This document shows positions 1 through 12,100 of a stretch of 64,000 nucleotides of DNA, piece after piece. The notes below the pieces were generated by a model. The model was given only the letters and a program-made list of their open reading frames with translations, made no database searches and was not told where the DNA came from. Position 1 is the stretch's first letter. The number at the start of each line of letters is the position of its first letter. This DNA is from Halichondria panicea (lineage: Eukaryota > Porifera > Demospongiae > Suberitida > Halichondriidae): NCBI RefSeq assembly GCF_963675165.1, contig NC_087387.1, forward strand, positions 4,304,990 through 4,368,989, in the 5' to 3' direction. The translations under genes were made by a program, and so were the position numbers.

Positions 1-83
1 GAGGGACGAAAACTTAACATTCCCAAAATTTCTGACAATGTAATTGTTGAACTGCAATGCACGCACTAACAAATTATACTCAC

Positions 84-182
84 TTTATTTTGACTGTTGA
101 GTTGAGATCCCTTAGAAACCAGTAGTTCCACAACACTGAGATGGCCTACTTGAGAAGCTATCATAAGAGGGTTAGTACCGTT
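84..182 (-). CDS. Ankyrin cassette exon 23 (type A), last in window
   Basis: 33 codons, phase 0-0, acceptor ttttttcag, donor GTGAGT. Opens NGTNPLMIASQVGHL. Because a good donor follows, the gene continues beyond base 1. Confidence 0.85.
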
Positions 183-3100
183 CTGAAAAAAGAGCGTACA
201 ATATAGATAATGCGTATAATATAGGAATCAACCCACTGTGTCTGGTAGGTCAACAATGGCTCTAGCAGTGATCAAATGGTGAGCGACATCTTTGTGTCCA
301 TTGAAGCTGGCTGCCCAGAGAGCAGTCTCTCCGTCCTATTAATAAGTAATATACTGTACATGCATGAGAGAGCGAACACTTCTGCTGTTTTCGAGGGTTA
401 ATTAGCAATCCTCCACGAAATACTTAGCTAACGGATAGACGGGACATCATTGCATGCATGACCAAATAGCGCAAATTTACGCTTTTAGAGACACTTACAC
501 ACAAAAACCCCGAAAAAATCGTGCTACGTATACCGTATTTACTTGATTAAACGCCATCCTTGAATAAACGCCCATCTCGTTTAAAAGCCCAGGGTAAAAG
601 CTCTGTCTTTGTCAATAAACGCCCATATATGGGGCGTGGCACTGTGGGTGGAGCTGAAATAGCACATGGAACCCCAGTTGCAAGCATGGCAGCATAGAAT
701 AATAATACTTCTTATGATGCATCGACGGCAGAGAGAGAGATACCGACACAGAGGGCACTCCTATGACACTTAAATTTAAGCTGAGAAATAGATTTAAGCT
801 GAGACAGCAGCCCAAGAAAAGAGCACAATAAATGCTGCTGTGCAAGAGTTTTGGAGTAGACATAACAATAAACGCCCTCCTCGTTTAAACGCCCCCTCTA
901 AAGACTTTGATCTGAAATAAACGCCCGGGCGTTTAATCAAGTAAATACAGTATATGCACGGTATAATTATCATCCCTACAAAATTAAGCAACACAGTCAT
1001 GCATAATTATGCAGCGTGTGACAATAGTTGTTTGCAGGCACTGCAGTATTGTCTAATGGTGAACATAATTACGACACCTATACTCAGTTCTCAACTAGAG
1101 CACTGAAGTGCTAACCCTCGGCTGTTGACATGAATAAATAAAACCAGAGGAGTGTAGAAGCAACAAACTACAATTCTACTTTTGATAGAGACCGTTAAAG
1201 GATTACTTCAGCTGCAAATTGTAGATCTCATTGCACCTCGAGTAAAGGTCGCGTCTTCAAGCTTCTTAGATTTTTAGCTTTTGCTCGCTTTTATACGACA
1301 ACGAAGTTTTAATATCGAAATTTGCCACAATTGAAACTAACATTGTGTGGAGGCTATCCATGCTGTAAACGCATGCAGTGCTATGGCAGCCAAGTGAATG
1401 AGTATAGACTAGCTCACATGTCACACACAAACAAGCAAACAAACAAATCAACGGACTACTATACCCATGGCCGCTCAAGCGCCTCGGGTAATAAAGGAAT
1501 TCAATGACCAGATTTTATGACACTGGTTTAAAGAAGCCGGTATGCACGTACCTACACTCTAAAAAGGACGTAAAAATTTTATAAGTAAATAACAAATCAA
1601 CCCACCGTGTTTGGTAGGTCAACAATGGCTCCAGCAGTCATCAAATGTTGAGCGACATCTTTGTGTCCATAGAAGCTGGCTACCAAGAGAGCAGTCATTC
1701 CATCCTAATGTTTGAGTGGGTAGGATTGTTTTACAAAAAACAAAATTGTGTATCTAACACACAGGCAGTGTTGTTGAATGAGTGTCTCATCTATTTATGT
1801 TATTGGCACATCATTATGTTGAAATAACAGCCTACCTGTGTCTGTATATTAACACCTGCTCCACTGTCAATGAGTTGCTGCACTATCTTGAGATGTCCTT
1901 TACCACTAGCCGAGTGGAGAGCAGTAGAACCTTGCTGTTAACCAGTGCAGTACAAATAAATGTTCAGTTGATAATTATACGGAAAGACAGAGTGAAAGAC
2001 ACAAAAATAAGACTAAATCGATAATAACATTATCAAGCGGAGGCATCCGTGCATGTGTATTAATCATGGTGGTCCTTTGACTTGCTAAAATCTATTTCTT
2101 TAAATTGCCCAAGGGACGAAAACTTAACATTCTCAAATTTCTGACAATGTAATCGTGAATTAACTGCAATGCACTCAAGGTTTCATCTAGGATTTCAAGT
2201 TTGGGGGGGGGAAAAGCTTGACAAATTTGAGGCTACGCCCACCACACCCCCTATATTGCTTGTCGTTGGTGCCTATTAGCGGTGCCTATATTAGCGGTGT
2301 ACTCCTAGCAATGTGCATTGACATGCAGGCAACTCAATGTAACTTGGTATGCTGGTTTGAAATTATAGAACACTAGAAAACACTAATTAATACAAAAGCA
2401 ATGGATATATTTGTAGTAAGACCAGATGATGACCAATTAATCATCCTCTAGCAAAGCTATATGTAGCAAAAGACCATGTCTACCCCTCTCTCTCTCTCTC
2501 CCTCTCCCTCTCTCCTCCTACATATAAGCTCCCCCCCCCCCATTAGATGAAACCCTATACAATCAACAAATTATACTCACTTTATTTTGACTGTTATGTT
2601 GAGCTCCCTTAGACAGCAGTAGTTCTACAACACTGAGATAGCCTTCTTGAGAAGCTATCATAAGAGGAGTGAAACCACCCTGAAAAAAGGACGTAAGATA
2701 TAGATAACTGGGTATAGCTAATGATGGGTATTATGTGTAAATTCCCAAAATTTTTTCTAGATTGTTGAGAAAGAGCTAGCGGTACATAGTGCTTTTTTCA
2801 CCTCTTTTTTCAACCGGTTTTTGATGGCTATGTACCAATAGCACCTATAATATAGCTAAGATTGTCTAGTGTCCTGGGTCACATAATTATAGCATGGAAA
2901 TGAAGTCTAGCAGGACTGTTATACTGACAGTAAGACAATCATTTGTCTCCTCAACCGTTCCCAGTCTGGATTTTCTTCCCATGTTGAAGTAAACAGCGTC
3001 GAGTAAAGCCAGGGCAACACGAATGTATGTCTCTAAGATTTTGTACAAATCATCATCCTCTATACCTCTATACGTCCACCCCTCTTGCTCATCACGAAGC

Positions 3101-6100
3101 ATAAATAAATAGTGATAGATATGGTTCTATAATTATGACACTTATAATTATGTATTAGTTATTGCCCAGCCAGAGTGCAACATGCCATATAATTATTGCA
3201 CTGGAGCAATATAATGCCCGAGGGCCGCAGGCCCCGAGGGCATTATGTCATCCAGTGCAATATATGGCATGTTGCACGAGGGCGCCTGCAATAACTAACT
3301 TGTTGCCCAATGACGTTAAACTCGTCTGACTGGTCATATAAATCGTAATTAAAGACATGTGTTTTGAAGGAATTTAGTGTATTCATTAGTTTTGCTGAAT
3401 TCCATAGCAAATTTTTTAGGTTTTCTTCCCACTAGTAGTTGTAAAGGTAGTAGCCTATATATAAAAGGGACCAACTGAGTATTGGGTGGGATGGTGGGCC
3501 ATACCATAAGTCCCAAATGGATATCTCTTAAAGAAATCTACTGCATTTACACACAGTGCAAGTGCATATAATCCAGTGCATTATGCCATATAATGCAGTG
3601 CAATATATGGTAGCCATGGCAGTGATGCAACATGCCATATACTGAGCACTGGATTGCTTTGATCTGCCCACTCACTGGGCAACAAGTATAATTATAGGCC
3701 GCCAGCACGCAGAGAAAGCTGTGTAGTAAACCATGCAGCACTGGTTAATCGATGCAGTAAACAACAAATGCATGTGCACCATGTCGCCGTGCCATAAGAA
3801 GGCAGCGTAGTGGTGTATACTGTTTGGAACTCAATCAATCTCTCATCATTAATCGATACTCGAAGAGACTATAATAATTATAGTTTGCTTAATATTATAC
3901 TTTGTAATACTATATACTTTGTTCTGTTATTTATTTTTTATCTCACTCTTAATGGATTTCACTAGGTTGAAACTACCTTGAAACTACCTTGTTGCAACCC
4001 TGTTAGTAACCAGGTTGAAACCACCTTGTTGCAACCTTAATAACCAGGTTAAAACCACTTGGTTACAACCTTGAAACAAGCTTGAAACAATTTCAAAGCC
4101 ATGGTTCTGTCAAGGTTGCTGCAACCTTGCCACGACTTGCTTGTTTCAACTTTGCCACAAGGTAGTTATTTATTTCTGTATGGGATGGCATTCCAAGTAA
4201 GCAAAACTAGGCATAACTCGAGAACGAAGCATTATTTTGCAAATCCACGAATTAAAATCCAAAAAAACGTGACTAGAAGCCTATATATAAACTCTTACTT
4301 GCACTTCATTGATCCTTGAGCAGCTGTAGCAGTCTACACAGACAGACAGACACACACACACACACACACAAACACACTACCGTATACATCGCTTGCGCAT
4401 GCGCACCGAGGCATAATATCAATGACCCGATTTTATGACGCTGGTCTTATTAGAGAAGCCAGTATGCGTGTACCTATATGTACACTCTAAATGACTTTTG
4501 TTGCCAGCAACTTAAATCGAAGTGAAGATATATGTCTCTAAAGCCGGAAGAGGAGAATCCAGACAAGAAGTAGCGGAGCCATTTATACTTGAATAACATC
4601 TAGTAGTGTCTACATAACATTTCATCGGTAAAAGAAAATAGTGGGTGTGGTCAAGTCAGAGTATCACTTAAAATGATGAATAGTTTAAGTACAACACATG
4701 AGATATCTTCCTCAGCGACCTCCACAAGAAGATTTATGAAGCATATACAGTAGACTCTCGTTAATCCAGTCACTCTATAGGGACAGTGCAGTTTGGCTAG
4801 AATAGCGAGATGGCTGTATTTCAGAAAATAGCCGCAGCTAAAAACCGACCGTATCTCGAATCTAATGACTAATTTTGCATTTCTGTCTCGAGGATAACGA
4901 ATCATTCTGCTCTCTATTTAAACGTAATCCAATTTTGTCTGCCAAACCACACTCAAAACGTCATATCTGGCTGTAATAAACATATAAATAAACGTATAAA
5001 ATTACATTGTAAACCTAGTTTGGGGCAGCCAGTACTGGCCTCAGTATATAGAATAGCGAGTGGCCGTATTATTTCAGAGAACCGGAATAGCGAGAGTCTA
5101 CTGTACAAGCATTGATCCACTAGACTATACCTAAGAACAGTCAATGCACTGAGCTAAAGCATTAATTTTTCACAGTGTAGGGCTGTGTTGTTACATAGAG
5201 TGATTCTCATCATTATCTATTCGTCACAGCCATTCAGAGCTCCCTGATGTTCGTTAATCTATAGCTAGACTCTTTTCGATCTAACTATTGCGATTGGGCA
5301 AGGATCGTATGCATTTACTAGTTAAGGTTTTGCGATTTATTGTTGCGAATTGATCAACCCTCGCAAAATTCGCATATGTTTTTTACTCGCAAAACATTCT
5401 AGTAATACGGTACACAGGCCATATGCCATCAACCTGCCACAAGATGTGGTGTCATTTGAACAATTTCTTCCTAGACTTCCAGGTCAGCAGAGTTGGGTGC
5501 GTCGCTTGCCCAATGGCGCTTGCGTCACCCTAGTAATAATTATTGTTGTTATGAATATTAAGGCAGAGCTCTTTGCTTGGTTGGTGTGACACAGGCAGTG
5601 TGTTATGGGCCTATATGATTTCCGAGGCCACCACCGTTTTCACAATCCCTTTCTATCTATATGATACAACCTAGCTGAAACAAACACAAAGTAATAACCG
5701 ATAACTTGCATAGGATAGGACCAATTAGAAAGTTCACAACCCCCTACCGGAAGTGGAGAACCTTCATTATACCAACCATGCACGCAGAGGATTTCCTTGT
5801 TGGTAACTATATCAGCCCTAAAGTGATACAGTATACACGATAAGAGCTCTATTATACATCCAATTGCTGGTTATTACTTTGTGTAAATGTCACGAAATAT
5901 GCTGACTATGCATATAATATTAATGTATACTATGTTGCGATAATAATGCATTCTCCTGTTCTCCACGTTCTCCTGTTCTCATGGTTCTCATGGTTCTCCT
6001 GTTCTCAGCGTTCTCATGTTTCTTCTGTTCTCTGCGTTCTAATGATTCTCCTGTTCTCCTGGTTCTCCTGTTCTCCTGGTTCTCCTGTTCTCAGGGTTCT

Positions 6101-9100
6101 CCTGTTCTTAGGGTTCTCATGGTTCTCACGGTTCTCCTAGTTCTCCTTGTTCTCATAGTTCTTTTGTTCTCCACGTTCTCTGTGTTCTCATGGTTCTCCT
6201 GTTCTTTGTGTTCTCATGGTTCTCCTGTTTTCCGGGTTCTCCACGTTCTCCGCGTTTTTCTTGTTCTCTGGGTTCTCCTGTTGTCCTGTTGTCTGCGTTT
6301 TCCTGTTCTTTGCGTTCTCATGGTTCTCCTCGTTCTCACGATTCTCTGTGTTCTCATGGTTCTCCTGTTCTTCGCGTTCTCATGGTTCTCCGCGTTCTCA
6401 TTTGCACGCTTGTGACAGATACAGAAAGTCACGTTACTCTCCGCATACATCTGATGTACAGTCATGGTTCTCCTCATTCTCCTGTTTTCCGGGTTCTCCA
6501 CGTTCTCTGCGTTTTCACGGTTTTATTGTTCTCTGGGTTCTCCTCATTCTCAGATAGCCATGAGAATGTGAGAACAGGAGAACAAGAGAACGCGGAGAAC
6601 GTGGAGAACCAGGAGAAAGCGGAGAATCCTAAGAACATGAGAACGCGAAGAACCATGAGAATGCGGAGAACAGGAGAACACAGAGAACCCTGAGAACAGG
6701 ATAACCGTGACAACAGGAGAACAGAAGAACCATGAGAACGCGGAGAACCATGAGAACAAGAGAACCATGAGAATGCGGAGAATGCAGAGAAGCATGAGAA
6801 CACGGAGAACCCTAAGAACAGGAAAACTGTGGGAACAGAAGAACCATAAGAACACAGAATACCCTGAGAACAGGAGAACCATGAGAACGTCGAGAACCAT
6901 GAAAACGCAGAGAACAGGAGAACCCTAAGAACAGGAGAACCATGAGAACGTGGAGAACCATGAGAACACTGAGAACAGAAGAATCATGAGAACGAGGAGA
7001 ACCTTGAGAACGTGGAGAACCCTGAGAACACGAGAACGCAGGGAACAGGAGAACCATGAGAACGCGGGGAACAGGAGAACCATGAGAACGTGGAGAACCC
7101 TGAGAACCATGAGAACGCGGAGAATTATGAGAACGTGGAGAACCATGAGAACCCTGAGAACAGGAGAACGCGGAGAACTATGAGAACGTGGAGAACCATG
7201 AGAACCATGAACAAGAGAACCATGAAAACAGGAGAACCATGAGAACGCGGAGAATTATGAGAACGTGGAGAACCATGAGAACAGGAGAACGCGGAGAACC
7301 AGCGGAGAACCATGAGAACGCGGAGAACTATGAGAACGCAGAGAACTGAACAGGAGAACCATGAGAACGCAGAGAACCATGAGAACAGGAGAACCAACAG
7401 AGAACAGGAGAACCATAAGAACACAGAGAACAGGAGAACCATGAGAACGCAGAGAACAGGAGAACCATGAGAACGCAGAGAACAGGGGAACCATGAGAAC
7501 GCGGAGAACCATGAGAATGCGGAGAACCATGAGAACCATGAGAATAGGAAAACCATGAGAACGCGGAGAATTATGAGAACGTGGAGAACCATGAGAACCA
7601 TGAGAACAGGAGAACCATGAGAACGTGGAGAACCATGAGAACGCAGAGAACAAGAGAACCATGAGAACGCAGAGAATGAGAACGCAGAGAACAGGAGAAC
7701 CATGAGAACGCGGAGAACCATGAGAATGCGTAGAACCATGAGAACCCTGAGAACGCGGAGAACAGGAAAACGTGAAGAACCCTGAGAACAGGAGAACTAT
7801 GAGAACGCGGAGAACAGGAGAACGCATTATTATCGCAACATAGTATACAGTAATATTATATGCATAGTCAGCATATTTCGTGACATTTACACAAAGTAAT
7901 AACCCAATTGCTCACATTGTCCTGACTGTTGACTTGAGCCCCTTCAGAAACCAGTAGTTCCACAATACTGAGATGGCCGTTTTGAGCAGCTGCCATGAGA
8001 GGAGTGAAACCATTCTGTAAAAACAAGGATTATCAAATGTTGTGTCACTTCTATGACATACATCAAAGAAATTGCGAGTACTACAAATGAGTGAAGGCAG
8101 ACAGAACTCACTGAGCTGTGACCACAAGGCAATGCTTAGACTAGCCACATTACATCATGCATATCTGATTGGCTGAAAGCAGTAGATTACATAGTTGGAA
8201 AGGCATGCTGATGGGGATTGCTCCATGAAATCGGGAATAGGCTTGCAGCCATGGAAGCGGTAAATAAAAATATATAATGATGTGTATTATACAGCCTTGT
8301 TTCCAACAGAAGGAAAGACAATTTTTCTCTTTCATTCTATTAATTAAAAACGAGGCTAAAATAAATATAGTAACACACCAACTGAATTTGAATAGTCACT
8401 GAATTAAAGAGGCAAACTTAAGACAACATCGTGTCAACAGTTTTATAATTATAGCTGTACATCACATTTTCTCCATGCATGCAATTATTTTAAACTACAA
8501 TGCACAAACCACATTGTTCTGACGGTTGACTTCAGCCCCCAAAGAAACCAGTAGTTCCACAGCACTGAGATGACCTTTATAAGCAGCTACCATTAGAGGA
8601 GTGACATCATTCTGAAAATGGAGTTGGCCAAGATTATCACGGGCAGTATTCGAGTGCTCATACAATTATGTATACTGTACCTTTGCAAAAATGCGCCCAC
8701 CTAAACTATATATAAAGGTTTGGGGAGGGCATGGCCAAACTATAGTTAGATCTAGCTAGAGATAATAACAAAAACTATCTATATGAAAGCACCGCAGGTG
8801 CTGATGCCTCGGTGGAGGTACCAATTAAAGCTACATAACATAAAGCTACTATGCACTACGTATTATAGTTATTGCCCAGCCAGAGTGCAATATATGGCAT
8901 GTTGCACGAGTCAATAACTAACTTGTTGCCCAATGACGTTAAACTCGTCTGACTGGTCACATAAATCGTAATAAAAGACATGTGTTTTGAAGGAATTTAG
9001 TGTATTCATTAGTTTTGCTGAAAATTCCATAGTACATTTTTAGGTTTTCTTCCCACTAGTACAGTGCAACAACCAAAGAGAGTAGATTTTTTTTTATATT

Positions 9101-12100
9101 ATTTTTTTTCACATTTTGTGGCATATCTTCTGAAGTAAAAGTGATATGATCTATTTGAGTGCAGGTACTGAAAGTTCAATTATTGGCGCTTCCATTGGAC
9201 CACCACCTGTTACATCATATGACATCATCACTATGAAATGGCTGTCTGAAGATGTGTACCTCCGAAAATATGTTAGGAATAGTTATTTGTTTGAGTTAAG
9301 ATCTGAAATTTGTTGTGCATGTACCTGAGTATATTGCTCATCTTTTGAGCTTCAACGGAAGTCTGGGCTACTAGTAAGTTCTGAGAAATACTGTATTTTG
9401 TTGTTTTTTGGTGGCAAATATGTTAGGAATACAACTTTCGATTTTATGCCAGTTAAAATCTGATTTTTGAGAAGGATGTACTACAATAGTGTAAAATTCA
9501 TTTGCACTAACTTACAGGAGCTAAACAAGTCTCTTCTTTGCTAGAGCGGCCCTTCTTGTCAAAAATGATGATTTTGCTCCGTTTTTGCTACTTTTGCTGA
9601 CGTATGCAATGATATTCATTGATTTGTGACATCACAAATCATCTTGTTGTTATTTGCTACATCCAAAGGTCATGTGATGTCTACCTGCAAATACACATGC
9701 AGTTGGTGTTGGTCATTCTGTGTCACAGGGGCGTGGTAATTGAGCTTACTACGTAGCCAAATCGCCCCAAAAGTCATAAAAAGCATTGTTTTTGACAAGA
9801 TGGGCCGCTCTAGCAAAGAGGCTAGCCTAACTCCTGTAAGTTAGTACAGATGAAAAGTACACTATTGTAGTACATGCTGCTTAAAAATCAGACCTTAACT
9901 AAAATAAAATTGAAAGTTGTATTCCTAACATATTTGCCACCAAAAAACAACAAAATGCAGTATTTCTCAGAACTTACTAGTAGCCCAGACTTCCGTTGAA
10001 GCTCAAAAGATGAGCAATATACTCAGGTACATGCACAACAAATTTCAGATCTTAACTCAAACAAATAAGCTTATACCACACTTACGTCACCACAAATTGA
10101 TCTCATTGGTCAACAGCTGTAGGATATAGAATATTAGCATACAGCCCCAGGCATGCACAGTTTTTCAAGTTGTTTTTTAGTTTTTTCATTTGTTCAAGAA
10201 AGTAAGCAAAGAGAAAAGAGCCATGCTTGACGGTACTAAGACTCAAAGCGACGGCAGAAACACGGAAGGTGCTCTCCAACAAGATGGCTAAGCTTCTATG
10301 GGTCCATGGGCGCGGTTTAGATACATTTTATCCAAGAAGAGCTTGCAACTCCAGTAAGGGACGTCGAATGGTCAACGCTTGGACCAAGGAAGCTCTTGAG
10401 CATCTGTAGGAGTCAAAATGTTGCTCAACTAGCTCTTTGACGGCTGCAAAATCGGGCATAGTCTTGTTCTTTTTTGCAGTCTGCATCGTGATTGAATTGT
10501 TGCTAGGGGGAGGTCCTTTTATAGTGCTACGGTCACGTGGTATAAGTCAGATATGCCACACCTACTCGGAGGATATGCACCCTATATATCCTCCGCTACC
10601 GTGGTTACATACCCCTCGGCTCCGCCTCGGAGTAACCACGGTAGCGGAGGATATATGGGTGCATATCCTCCTCTTAGGTGTGGTATATCCTATACTACTT
10701 CTATTCCTAACATATTTTCGGAAGTACACATCTTCAGACAGCCATTTTATACTGATGATGTCATGTGATGTAACAGGTGGTGGTCCAATGGAAGCGCCAA
10801 TAGTTGAACTTTCAGTACCTGCACTCAAATAGATCATATCACTTTTACTTTAGAAGATATGCCACAAAATGTAAAAAATGTGTACCAAAACAAAAAAATC
10901 TACTCTCTTTGGTTGTTGCACTGTAGTTATAACTAGGCATAAGTCCCAAATGGATATCGAAATCTACAGCATTTACACACAGTGCAAGTGCATATAATCC
11001 AGTGCATTATGCCATATAATGCAAAAAAACAGAGTGAAATACAACTAAATCGACAATAACATTATCAAGCGGAGGCATCCATGCATGTGTACTAATCATG
11101 GTGGTCCTTTGAACATGCATGGGTGCTGACTTGCTAAAATCCATTCTTAAATTGCCCAAGGGACGAAAACTTAACATTCTCAAAATTTCTGACAATGTAA
11201 CTGTAATGCATGCATCCATTAACAAAATAATGATACTCACTTTAGTTTGACTGTTGAGTTGAGCTCCCTTAGAAACAAGTAGTTCCACAACACTGAGATG
11301 GCCTTCTAGAGTAGCTATCATAAGAGGGTTAACACCATTCTGAAAAAAGAACGCAAAAATATAGATAACACTTCATTGATCCTTGAGCAGCTGTAGCAGT
11401 CTACACACACACACTACCGTATACCCCGCTTGCGCATGCGCACCGAGGCATAATAACAACACTATCAATGACCTGATTTTATGACGCTGGTCTTATTAGA
11501 GAAGCCAGTATGCGTGTACCTACATGTACACTCTAAATGACTTTTGTTGCCAGCAACTTAAATCGAAGTGAAGATATGTCTCTAAAGCCGGAAGAGGAGA
11601 ATCCAGACAAGAAGTAACGGAGCCATTTACACTTGAATAACATCTACATTTCATATGTAAAAGAAAATAGTGGGTGTGGTCAAGTCAGAGTATCACTTAA
11701 ATGATGAATAGTTAAGTACGACACATGAGATATCTTCCTTAGCGACCTGTACAAAAAGATTTATGAAGCATATGCAGTAGACTCTCGTTAATCCAGTCAC
11801 TCTATAGGGACAGTGCAGTTTGGCTAGAATAGCGAGGTGGCTGTATTTCAGAAAATAGCCGCGGCTAAAAACCGACCGTACCTCGAATCTATAATGACTA
11901 ATTTTGCAGTTCTGTCTCGAGGATAACGAATCATTCTGCTCTCTATTTAAACGTAATCCAATTTCATCTGCCAAACCACACTCAAAACGTCATATCTGGC
12001 TGTAATAAACGTATAAATAAACGTATAAAATTACATTGTAAACCTAGTTTGGGGCAACCAGTATACTGGCCTCAGTAGCGAGTGGCCGTATTATTTCAGA

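Larger units (their letters stand above)
1..5271. repeat. Left copy of a 5.27 kb segmental duplication
   Basis: Collinear with 23875-29145 at a constant offset of 23874. I noticed only two base differences (positions 263 and 874). It carries cassettes 19-23, a MITE at 531-952 and the palindromic MITE at 3158-3686. The right edge is sharp: after ttaatctatagctaga the two copies diverge. The left edge is not visible because the window starts inside it. Confidence 0.95.

Noticed and set aside
2887-3102. 71-codon minus-strand frame with protein-like composition
   Set aside because: Duplicated exactly at 26761 with the whole block, no recognised domain, and no ankyrin hallmarks; not enough to call an exon.
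4651-5144. Open frames across the pogo-like MITE (and duplicates at 11693 and 28525)
   Set aside because: They cover the non-coding inverted repeats and recur only because the MITE recurs.
5946-7827. Several 80-204 codon frames rich in F-S-W-F-S or M-R-T-R-R-T on both strands
   Set aside because: All arise from the GAGAAC minisatellite, whose 9-bp unit leaves frames open by chance.
5946-7828. CRISPR-like array
   Set aside because: Units are 8-9 bp with 2-3 base spacers in a eukaryotic foldback element; repeat and spacer sizes do not fit CRISPR.
10227-10832. Possible transposase ORFs inside the nested element
   Set aside because: No catalytic DDE/D pattern or DNA-binding motif visible; the longer frame runs through a hairpin and the mariner-like arm.
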